From the NCBI RefSeq assembly GCF_014646135.1, contig NZ_BMMW01000002.1, positions 1,302,001-1,366,000 of the forward strand: a DNA stretch of 64,000 nt, written 5' to 3'. This DNA is from Nocardia camponoti. Lineage in GTDB: Bacteria; Actinomycetota; Actinomycetes; Mycobacteriales; Mycobacteriaceae. The position numbers were made by a program, and so were the translations under genes. Shown here piece after piece: positions 51,480 through 58,621 of the stretch (position 1 is its first letter; each line of letters begins with the position of its first letter). The notes beneath the pieces were generated by a model. That model did not search any database, was not told the origin of the DNA, and worked only from the letters and a program-made list of their open reading frames with translations.

Positions 51480-51521
51480 TGCCAACCCTGTCGTGCAGGC
51501 ACTGGCGAATCAGGGTTGGCA
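51480..51521. repeat. Inverted repeat spanning the stop of the nuclease-like gene
   Basis: TGCCAACCCTG (51480-51490) and CAGGGTTGGCA (51511-51521) are perfect 11-bp arms with a 20-bp centre. No T-tract follows on the minus strand. It may be a weak terminator or an mRNA end. Confidence 0.6.
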
Positions 51522-53330
51522 TTCATCATGTCCCGGGTCGTTCGAGTCGCGCGTGATCGCGGCCGGTGGTGTGTCGGCGGGTGGGGTGGCCGCCAGCGCG
51601 ACATGAGGCGCGTCCTGGGGTGGCTGGGTGATGCCGGACAGTTGCCACAAGGTCTGCGGCTTGCTGTAGATCTGGTCGGCGGGCACGCTGGTGGAGGCGA
51701 GGAAGAAGAAAGGGTCAGAGCCCGGCTCGAACTCGACCGGCGCTTGGGTTCCGGACTCGAGGGCGGCGATCGCGGCGTCGGAATCCACGACCGTCGTCGC
51801 CTGATGGAAAACCCACACCGGACCGATCGACAGTTCCCGACCTGCCAGTGTCAGGGCGTAGTTGTCGAACTCGATCAGGACCGGGTTGGGGCCCGTCAGT
51901 GCGGCCCGCAGCTCCGGGGAGTCCTCACCGGAGAGATACCCCGTCACGGTGGCCGAATGGGGTGCAGCCACCATCCCGCCTTCGAGGATGATCCGGGCCA
52001 CGCGCACCGAGATCCGGTCCATCGGCGAAATCACCGCAGGCAGGGCGAAGTACTTGTCGCAGTGTCGTTGCAGAATGTCCAGATCGTCCGCGAACTCCTC
52101 AAGGATGAGATCGTCGAGATCGGTCTCGTTGCCGGGGTTGTTCATGCTCAGCAAGAACGTATCCTCGATGAACACTTCGATTTTAGGTAGCGTGCGCAGC
52201 TGGCGTACCAGGTGCAAGACGTTGCGCGCCTGCCATGGCTGGGCGCCGCCGATGTTGCGCGAGGTCTGCAGCGTGGTCTCGACGTCGGACTGTTTCCCGA
52301 TCGGGAACATGATGCGGGTGGCCAGACGGCCGTCGTAGAACTTCGACTCGATCGAGAGGCCGCTGGTTCCGGTGCCGAGGTGGGCGATGACTCCTTCATG
52401 GGAGGTGACGGGTTTTCCGTTCTCGTCGGACAGGCGCAGCTCTATGCGCCGACCGACTCCCGGTGCTTCGCTGCCCACGTCGATGACGACTTGGCTGGAG
52501 TCGAAATGACGGGCGATATGGTCGGGTCCGGTGATGTCGACCTCAGTCACCACTTGCGGTGGGAGCACCAATCGTTCGCCGGTGCCGAAGCGGATCCTGC
52601 GTTTGAACTGTGCGGCGAGTTCGGTGTGCTCGGGCCCGAACTTGCCGCGCACGTGGAAGTGAACCGGATTGACCTGGGCGGCGTTGGGGTGCTGGGCTCG
52701 CAGGACCTGGGTCACTGTGTCGCCGTGGCGGGCGAAGTCGAAGGTCCAGTCCTGGTCAGTGGAGTCGACCACCGAGCCCAGCGCGGCCACTCGGGCCGGC
52801 AGGTCGTCGGGGTTGAGCAGGTTGTCGCGCTCGCGGTTGTAGATCGCGGCGTTGTCGCGCAGTTCGCTGTGGACATTGCGCTGGGCCCAGCGGTCGATGG
52901 TGGGGAATTCGATGAGCAGGTCATCGAGGTCTTTGCGACCCATGGCCCGCGTCGGCGGTGTGGTAGAGGTCTTGCCGAGGCCGGTGACAAACGTATTCTC
53001 GCCGGGGGTCAGGTTTCTCGGTACCACGAGAACCCATTCGTCGACCGTGCACGTCTTGTCGACGGTGCGCGACTTGACCAGCTTGTCGAACGAGCGCTTG
53101 ATCTGCTTGCGCCGGGGTGCCCAGCCGCCGCTGAACCCTTCGGGAAAGTACTTGAGCTGGAAAATGATCACCCGCCCGTCCTGGTGCACCTCGATGTCGA
53201 CGCCGCCGTCACCGCCACGGCCGTCGACTGCCAGCACCGCGACACCGTCGCCGCGGTATTTGTGGTTGATCAGCGCTTCGACGATGCGGTCGAAGTGTTC
53301 CTGACCGATCGTGTCCCAGTCGATGCTCAT
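51510..53330 (-). CDS. Restriction-endonuclease-fold (Mrr/PD-(D/E)xK) protein with large unknown C-terminus
   Basis: A 606-aa protein. The first about 150 residues resemble Mrr-type endonuclease domains: FDRIVEALINHKYRGDG, then the core motif GRGGDGGVDIEV with Asp45 and IIFQLKYF with Gln58 and Lys60. The GxD...QxK pattern is the catalytic core of the PD-(D/E)xK fold. Residues about 160-600 are not recognised by me; they include a beta-rich middle (VVIDVGSEAPGVGRRIELRLS) and a Pro-rich end. It precedes AbiEi on the same strand with a 241-bp gap. A stand-alone defence effector is a possible role, but that is inference. Confidence 0.66.
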   Translation of the reverse strand: MSIDWDTIGQEHFDRIVEALINHKYRGDGVAVLAVDGRGGDGGVDIEVHQDGRVIIFQLKYFPEGFSGGWAPRRKQIKRSFDKLVKSRTVDKTCTVDEWVLVVPRNLTPGENTFVTGLGKTSTTPPTRAMGRKDLDDLLIEFPTIDRWAQRNVHSELRDNAAIYNRERDNLLNPDDLPARVAALGSVVDSTDQDWTFDFARHGDTVTQVLRAQHPNAAQVNPVHFHVRGKFGPEHTELAAQFKRRIRFGTGERLVLPPQVVTEVDITGPDHIARHFDSSQVVIDVGSEAPGVGRRIELRLSDENGKPVTSHEGVIAHLGTGTSGLSIESKFYDGRLATRIMFPIGKQSDVETTLQTSRNIGGAQPWQARNVLHLVRQLRTLPKIEVFIEDTFLLSMNNPGNETDLDDLILEEFADDLDILQRHCDKYFALPAVISPMDRISVRVARIILEGGMVAAPHSATVTGYLSGEDSPELRAALTGPNPVLIEFDNYALTLAGRELSIGPVWVFHQATTVVDSDAAIAALESGTQAPVEFEPGSDPFFFLASTSVPADQIYSKPQTLWQLSGITQPPQDAPHVALAATPPADTPPAAITRDSNDPGHDECQP

Positions 53331-53515
53331 CGAGGAGTGGGCGTCCTTTCATCTGTGCGGGTCGGCGCCTTCTACGGGGCTCATCACTCGATGCTCTCAC
53401 CATGCACTGACAGCGATACCCGGTTCAGACCGCAGCGAGCACGCGCATGGGGAGAAAGGGGCAAGAAGCACGGGATGCATGGGCAACGGCTCCGTACGAG
53501 CTCACAGTCGGCGCA

Positions 53516-53620
53516 GGTCAGCGAAACCGGCCCGATCAGGTTTGCGAAACCTGATCGACGGTCGCAGTAGGCAGCTGGAAACGATCGAACCCCTGGCTCA
53601 CATCACGTGACCAGGGTTTT
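53516..53620. repeat. Diverged direct copy of the tRNA-Leu flanking repeat (copy 2) with terminator
   Basis: GCGAAACCGGCCCGATCAGG leads into the palindrome GATCAGGTTT-GCG-AAACCTGATC (53534-53556). GGAAACGATCGAAC and a hairpin CCCTGG...CCAGGG with TTTTTCG (53591-53622) follow, matching the order at 42228-42336. Upstream (53331-53515) I see no gene. Confidence 0.68.
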
Positions 53621-53627
53621 TCGTGTC

Positions 53628-53880
53628 TAGGCACAACAGTGGTTGCTGTGATGGGTGTCTGTTTCGACTGGTTACGCATGTCTTGCCGACCCGCGGCGTG
53701 ATGCCGGGGTCAGTGACGGGTAGCAGAGGGGCCCGTGGAGGGTGCGTGCGCGTCGGGGATGTGGGCGGTGATTGAGTGTCGATGTCGCCGCCGATCCTCA
53801 ACCGAGCGGGTGAGCGCGGATGTTTGGGGTGTGGGACATGCACGCGCGGTTGAGCCGAGGCATCCACCATGGCATGCAAC
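53628..53880 (-). pseudogene. Decayed copy of the DDE gene 3' end
   Basis: On the minus strand this stretch aligns with the last about 30 codons and downstream DNA of the DDE gene at 42340-42520. Shared blocks include CATCGACAC, CCCCGACG/CCCGACG and a block like GGGTCG-C-AGA-ATGC. The matching translated end is RTHPPRAP against ENTPPRTG. The similarity is partial (about two bases in three by eye), so this is a remnant rather than a gene. From 53881 to 54014 nothing is recognisable. Confidence 0.42.
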
Positions 53881-54014
53881 CGTGCGAGACTGAGGAGCTC
53901 ACCCCGCAGCGTGGCGTCATATTCGTTGATCTGGATCGAGCCCTAGGTGATCGCGTAGTTCGCAGTATGTTTCGGTAAATAGACCAATGAGCTGTCAGGA
54001 TGGGGTAGCGACCG

Positions 54015-55211
54015 ATGTTGCAATGGCAAGCGTGCGAGCTCAGCGAAGCATTGCTGTTCATTGAACCCGCTGACTATGAGTGGCCGCCGATGGTCGATCC
54101 TCGTACAGCGGGGTCTTTGCTCGGGGTCGCGCGGGACATGAAAGGTAACGAGAACGCGCACATCTGGGTGGGCTGGACCCACGGCTTCATTCGTCTCGGT
54201 ATCGAGACCGCCTCTACTGCACCGATTATCGATGTCGATGAGTGGGAGACGATCGATGAGGGCGTGATCGAGCTCGGTCCCGTCGCGGCGTTGACCCGAA
54301 CCACGCTGTCACCAATTCGCCCGCCCGAGCTTGACCTGCTGGCGTCGCTACCTGCGGGATTGCACCGGATTCGCGTCGCGGCGCGCGGGCGCGACGACAA
54401 CAGTAACGATGTCGCGATCCTGATCCAGTTGTGGCCGACCTCCGAGCGAACGTCGGTGACCGAGATCAAGCACGACGACGGATTCGACGTTCGCGAGTAC
54501 GAGCGGAACTTCTCGCGTCGGCGTCGCCACCCCGATCCAGACGGTCTTGTCGTCGCCACCCCGAGTGATGTAAGTGTCGCTGCTCCCAGGACTCCTGCCT
54601 CACCGACCGCGCCAACATCGTTAGCAGGTCAGTGGGAACGCCTGCACGAGGTGATCGGGGGGCAAAGCCCTGTGGCATGGGGCGACCTGGTGAACCGTCC
54701 CGCCTTGCCCCAATCGATCGCCGACGCCGAGCAACGCACGCTTGCGTGGCCACCGGAGCTGCGGGAATGGTTCGCCCTGCACAATGGAGGCGGCTCCGCC
54801 GATCTACTGCCTGGCACGTCGTTGCTGAGCCTCGATCAGATGCTTGAAGTCCACGCGATGGAATCGGAGGTATGGGGCGAGCTAGCCGAGGAGAACGCCG
54901 GTATCGCGTCGGCGATCACCGAAGACGCGCCAGCCAGTTCTGAGGCGGGCCAGTTCATTCCGGCGTTCATCCCGATCGCCGAACGAGACGGCACGATGCT
55001 GGTGTGCGACACCCGACCGGGTCCACTGCACGGATGCGTCACCGAATTCGGTAAAGACACCGCCGATAGCTATCCACCGACGTGGGCTTCGCTGAGCGCG
55101 ATGCTGACCGACCTCACCACGAGTATCGCCACCGGCAGCCCGTTCAATGCCCAATACCAACCCGAGCTCGGCCCGTCGGGACTGAACTGGGTATGGCCAA
55201 CAACGCGCTAA
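54015..55211 (+). CDS. SUKH (SMI1/KNR4)-domain protein with novel N-terminal region
   Basis: A 398-aa protein starting at ATG 54015 behind GGATGGGG. The N-terminal about 165 residues are mixed alpha/beta and unfamiliar. A Pro/Ala/Thr-rich linker (about 180-205) leads to a SUKH domain (about 205-385): LAWPPELREWFALHNGGGSA, SLLSLDQMLEVHAM, FIPAFIPIAERDGTMLVCD and GCVTEFGKD. SUKH proteins are often immunity proteins against nucleic-acid or peptidoglycan toxins. No toxin gene is seen nearby, so its partner is unknown. Confidence 0.7.
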   Translation: MLQWQACELSEALLFIEPADYEWPPMVDPRTAGSLLGVARDMKGNENAHIWVGWTHGFIRLGIETASTAPIIDVDEWETIDEGVIELGPVAALTRTTLSPIRPPELDLLASLPAGLHRIRVAARGRDDNSNDVAILIQLWPTSERTSVTEIKHDDGFDVREYERNFSRRRRHPDPDGLVVATPSDVSVAAPRTPASPTAPTSLAGQWERLHEVIGGQSPVAWGDLVNRPALPQSIADAEQRTLAWPPELREWFALHNGGGSADLLPGTSLLSLDQMLEVHAMESEVWGELAEENAGIASAITEDAPASSEAGQFIPAFIPIAERDGTMLVCDTRPGPLHGCVTEFGKDTADSYPPTWASLSAMLTDLTTSIATGSPFNAQYQPELGPSGLNWVWPTTR

Positions 55212-55375
55212 GCCGATCCGCTACCGACCGCTCTCCCGGGGGCGGCCTGTTGGTTCGGGCAGTTGCGACACATCAGCTGGTCGGTCGTCGCGGATGAGTC
55301 GAGCAGCGAGGAAATCGTTCATGGTGTCGGCGGCGTCGGCCTGCGCGACGAGTTCTTCAATGCGACGCTCGATCC

Positions 55376-55726
55376 TCATCTCCGGCCTTCTTCCCTAGTC
55401 ATGAGCGGTAATGACCGGTGCGGGTTCTCGTTGGCGTGTGTCGTCGCGAGGTCGTGTTCGATCACGTGTCGAACATAAGCCGACCAGCTCAAATTCAGCT
55501 CGCTCGCGCGTAATTGGGCGCGTACGTACAGGTCGTCAGGGATCGCCACGGGACGAGGCCACATGCCAGACACGCGGTCTGCGTCGTCGTCGGGCGCTAG
55601 ATCTATCTCGACTCGATCGTCGGTGAATTCCAGGCGGTCGATCATCGCGTGCAGCTGCTCCGGGGTCATGTCGTCTAGATCGACGCATGCTGCCTCGGGA
55701 TCGGACTCGCTGAATTCGCTGGTCAC
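55376..55726 (-). CDS. Ribbon-helix-helix-like protein (paralogue 2)
   Basis: A 116-aa protein similar along its length to the protein at 46670-47035: MTPEQLHAMIDRLEFTDDRV here versus MTPEQLHALIDRLVFTDERL there, and the RHH-like region DDLYVRAQLRASELNLSWSA followed by YVRHVIEHDL. An extra 15-residue C-terminal extension is present. It lies convergent to the SUKH gene. DNA binding is inferred from the pattern. Confidence 0.58.
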   Translation of the reverse strand: MTSEFSESDPEAACVDLDDMTPEQLHAMIDRLEFTDDRVEIDLAPDDDADRVSGMWPRPVAIPDDLYVRAQLRASELNLSWSAYVRHVIEHDLATTHANENPHRSLPLMTREEGRR

Positions 55727-55847
55727 ATGGTTGAGGTTACGCGCGGCATGTCTCCCCGTACAGGCTCGCAGACATCACGCAATCGGCCCCCGCTGCGTTT
55801 CTTGACAGGATCCGGTGAACGGATACTGCGATGGGCAAAACGCGCGA

Positions 55848-55861
55848 GATGCATGGGCAAC
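55848..55861. repeat. 14-bp direct repeat, right copy
   Basis: GATGCATGGGCAAC is identical to 53474-53487. Flanking bases are also similar (GGGCAA-A-GC-CG-GATGCAT). Confidence 0.55.
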
Positions 55862-55896
55862 ACCCGCCCGCGAACATGGGATTCGTCGAGGTCAGG

Positions 55897-55914
55897 CGGT
55901 TTCGCAAACAGCCC
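55897..55914 (-). repeat. Inverted 18-bp match to the tRNA-Leu flanking repeat
   Basis: CGGTTTCGCAAACAGCCC is the exact reverse complement of the 42224-42241 sequence. It may mark the far end of the island or a related recombination event. Confidence 0.62.
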
Positions 55915-55918
55915 ACAG

Positions 55919-55956
55919 AAAAACCCCGGTTACGCTTCACGCGGACCGGGGTTTTT
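55919..55956. terminator. Bidirectional terminator
   Basis: AAAAACCCCGGT (55919-55930) pairs exactly with ACCGGGGTTTTT (55945-55956), giving U-runs in both directions. It lies between the island and the histidine phosphatase gene. Confidence 0.8.
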
Positions 55957-55995
55957 GCGTTTGGTCCTGCGCTGTTGTTGTGCGAACGCGATCGC

Positions 55996-56727
55996 TCATA
56001 ACTCCTGTTCCGTCAGGTGTTGGGCGCTTGCCCAGTCGGTCAGTCGTAGGCCGCTCTCTCCGCGATCCCAGCGCGATATCGACGCGTTGGCTACCGGTGC
56101 CACCACTTCACCTGGCTCGCCGTCGAGTACCTGTCTGATCGCGGCAATCACCCCGTCGTGGGCCACGATCAGGACCGGGTAGCGGCCCGCGACCACGCGG
56201 TCGAGCGCGGTGAGGAATACGCCAACGCGCAGCACAACATCGGGCATCGACTCGCCGCCAGGCGGTCGATACCACCAATCGCCCAGCGTTTCACGGCGCG
56301 CGGCTTCGGCTGGGTCGCGCGCGGCGATCACCGCTGGCGGGCACAGTTCGAAAACGCCCATCTCGCGGTCGCGCAGCCGCTCGTCCACCACCACCGGTAT
56401 CGGAGGGTGTGTTGACACTGCGGCGTCGACTCGTGCCATCCGCGCCCAGGTTTGGCGGGCCCGGGCGTAGGGGGACGTGACCACCAACCCCGGGCGCCGC
56501 GCAGGGCCCAGACTGGCCAACCACGCACCCACCGCGTCGGCTTGTGCGCGGCCGAGCGCCGACAACTCGACGTCGAGATCGCGCCCAGGAACCGGTGCGG
56601 TGGGTGTGGATGCGAACGCCACGTTCGCGGTGCTCTGCCCGTGGCGGATTGCCCACAAACCGGGGATCGTGAGTTCGTTGCCCACGCTCCCAAGCCCGAG
56701 TTGGCGATCGCCGCGTTCAGTGACCAT
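55996..56727 (-). CDS. Histidine phosphatase (phosphoglycerate-mutase-like) protein
   Basis: About 243 aa from ATG 56727 with AGGGGG upstream; the frame is open to 56772. The catalytic motif is IRHGQSTAN, with the arginine region VVTSPYARARQTWARM and the distal histidine in VLIVAHDGVIAAIRQVL. This is the histidine phosphatase superfamily, with unknown phosphoester substrate. Confidence 0.86.
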   Translation of the reverse strand: MVTERGDRQLGLGSVGNELTIPGLWAIRHGQSTANVAFASTPTAPVPGRDLDVELSALGRAQADAVGAWLASLGPARRPGLVVTSPYARARQTWARMARVDAAVSTHPPIPVVVDERLRDREMGVFELCPPAVIAARDPAEAARRETLGDWWYRPPGGESMPDVVLRVGVFLTALDRVVAGRYPVLIVAHDGVIAAIRQVLDGEPGEVVAPVANASISRWDRGESGLRLTDWASAQHLTEQEL

Positions 56728-56838
56728 TGGTCGCACCCCCTGTTGTAGAACGGCAGTTACAGTGTGCCGCAATCTATTTCACCTAGGGTGTGCGTGACCG
56801 AGTGTCGCGCACTCTCCGCCGTAGGCACTGGACAGTTG

Positions 56839-56884
56839 ATCACCAGGCTGTGGTGGTTGTTTTCCGCCACCAGAGCCTGGTGAT
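56839..56884. repeat. Long near-perfect hairpin
   Basis: ATCACCAGGCTGTGGTGG (56839-56856) and CCACCAGAGCCTGGTGAT (56867-56884) pair at 17 of 18 positions with a 10-nt loop TTGTTTTCCG. It lies in the gap between the phosphatase and the following hypothetical gene. Confidence 0.75.
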
Positions 56885-56948
56885 CGGTTGCCCAACTCCC
56901 GGCTGGCGTCGCGTGCGCCTCGTGACCAGGTGGTGGACGATCGGTTCT

Positions 56949-57350
56949 ATGGATCGTGAGTGCGGTGCCTTGATCGAGGTTGCGGCCGAGCTCGAAGGGT
57001 ACTTGCGAGCCGCGAGCGCGCTGCCGCCTCCGGTGGAAATCTCCGGTGCTCGCCAGCCTGCGGGATGGTACGTCAGATCGCCCGAAGCTCCCGTCGAGGG
57101 GCGCACGCCGTGGGTGCACATGCGCGGCATCGCGGTCGACTGCGTAGGCGAGACCCTGATCCTCACGTTCTCCTGGAAGCAAGACGCACCGCGCTATGTG
57201 CTTCCCATGACAACGAACGACCGCGACGCGATAACCGGTTCCGATGCCCTCATCACCAGGTTGGACTTCTTCCTCGACACCGATTGGCGCGCTTCGCACT
57301 GCACCAACCTGGGTTGCGGGCAGGTTTTGGTGGCGATGGGTGTGAGGTGA
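56949..57350 (+). CDS. Hypothetical protein
   Basis: A 133-aa protein from ATG 56949 (MDRECGALIEVAAELEGYLR); the frame is open to 56790. It has an N-terminal helix and a beta-rich remainder with GWYVRSPEAPVEGRTPW and FLDTDWRASHCTNLGCGQVLV. Two cysteines near the C-terminus may be structural. I recognise no family. The strong hairpin upstream could control it. Confidence 0.52.
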   Translation: MDRECGALIEVAAELEGYLRAASALPPPVEISGARQPAGWYVRSPEAPVEGRTPWVHMRGIAVDCVGETLILTFSWKQDAPRYVLPMTTNDRDAITGSDALITRLDFFLDTDWRASHCTNLGCGQVLVAMGVR

Positions 57351-57453
57351 ACGCTCGCGAGGGGCAACTGGTTGCGTGCGAAAATTGGTGGCGCTGAGGA
57401 CAATCCGTTGATACAACAGGCCAACCACGTCCGCGATCACACGGGGGTAAAAC

Positions 57454-58079
57454 ATGAGTTGGTCCGCGCTGGCCACGTTTGCCGGGCTCTGTCTGCTCCT
57501 GTCCATCACTCATGGTCCCGACACCTTTCTCGTCCTTCGGCACGCCTTTCGCGGGGCGCGGTTTGGGGTTGCGGTGTCGGCTGGGTCGGCGCTCGGGTCG
57601 CTGGTGTGGGCGGGGGCGGTTGCCGTTGGGTTAGCGGCGCTACTTAGCGCGTATCCAACCGTACTGGTCTCGCTCAAAATCGCGGGTGGGATTTACCTCG
57701 TCTATCTGGGGATCAGCGGGTTCATTCACCGCGGCACGTTCGCGCCTGTCAGTCCCGATCAGGAGCCTCGTCCGCAAGCGGGCTTGCCTGGGGCGTTTCG
57801 CGACGGTGTCGTCTCGTCGCTGCTGAACCCCAAGGTCGGGCTGTTCTTCGTCGCGGTGGTTCCCCAATTCGCGCCGACAGATGCGTCCCCCCGCAAATCA
57901 CGATGGTTCTCGGGGCGGTCGACGGCGTCATCGCGTTTGGGTGGCTCTCGCTGGTCGCTGTCCTCGCCGCGCGTGCGGTCGGGTTGTTGCGGCGCCCGCG
58001 CATCGGGCAGGTGCTCGCGAAGGTGAGTTCGGCCGTGCTGGCTGCGATGGGGGTAGCGGTCTTGACCGTGCGGACCTAA
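57454..58079 (+). pseudogene. LysE/RhtB-family exporter with a single-base frameshift
   Basis: The first frame begins MSWSALATFAGLCLLLSITH and runs through the LysE segment SLLNPKVGLFFVAVVPQFAP, then leaves the family after the six-C run at 57887-57892. Reading with one extra C continues in family sequence QITMVLGAVDGVIAFGWLSL, VAVLAARAVGLLRRP and ends AAMGVAVLTVRT at the TAA 58077-58079. The combined protein is about 208 aa, the normal LysE length, with about six membrane helices. It would export amino acids or related compounds. Its stop overlaps the convergent TetR gene. Confidence 0.82.
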
Positions 58080-58621
58080 AGTTCGTTTCGGTCGACCAAG
58101 CGGGAAAGTGCCTGTCGCAGAGCGGGGTTCGGGGCGCGGACGTCCAATTCCTGTAGTGCCGTTTCGGCTATTGCGGCCACGAACAACGTCGCGATTGGGG
58201 ACGGATCTGGCCAGCCCATTGCCGACAAGTCCGCGGTCACCAAGTCGGCGGCTGCCGCGTTGCGGGTCGCCACCTCATCGGACAAACCCGCGTCCGTGCG
58301 TGCCTGCACCAACAAGCCCTTTGTCGCTGGGTCGGCCAAACAGCCGTCCAAATAGGCCGTGATGCCCGCGCGCAGTCGGGCTGGACCTGGTGGCAAGTCG
58401 GCGATCGCGGCGGCGACTAGCTCGTCGAGTTGGTCGTGGAACGCGCGGTGCAGCGCCACAAAATACGCTTCGCGGGAAGGCCAATGCTGGTAGAAGCTGC
58501 CTTTTGCCATGTTCGCCTCGGCGGCGATGGCGTTCACCGACAGCTTGGTCAGCGCCTCGCTCGACAGAAGTGTGCGGCCAGCTTCGAGCAAAGCGCGGCG
58601 GCCAGGTTCAGGCGATCTCAC
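58076..58621 (-). CDS. TetR-family transcriptional regulator
   Basis: A 181-aa regulator. The N-terminal HTH (about residues 8-50) reads GRTLLSSEALTKLSVNAIAA then EANMAKGSFYQHWPSREAYF. The C-terminal ligand-binding domain includes YLDGCLADPATKGLLVQARTD. The GTG start overlaps the hydrolase stop (GTGA), so both are in one operon, and a matching operator palindrome lies upstream of that operon. Confidence 0.9.
   Translation of the reverse strand: MRSPEPGRRALLEAGRTLLSSEALTKLSVNAIAAEANMAKGSFYQHWPSREAYFVALHRAFHDQLDELVAAAIADLPPGPARLRAGITAYLDGCLADPATKGLLVQARTDAGLSDEVATRNAAAADLVTADLSAMGWPDPSPIATLFVAAIAETALQELDVRAPNPALRQALSRLVDRNEL

Noticed and set aside
53798..54061. 87-codon minus-strand frame in the second boundary region
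   Set aside because: Composition is low-complexity and no domain is visible. The region is better explained as decayed element sequence.
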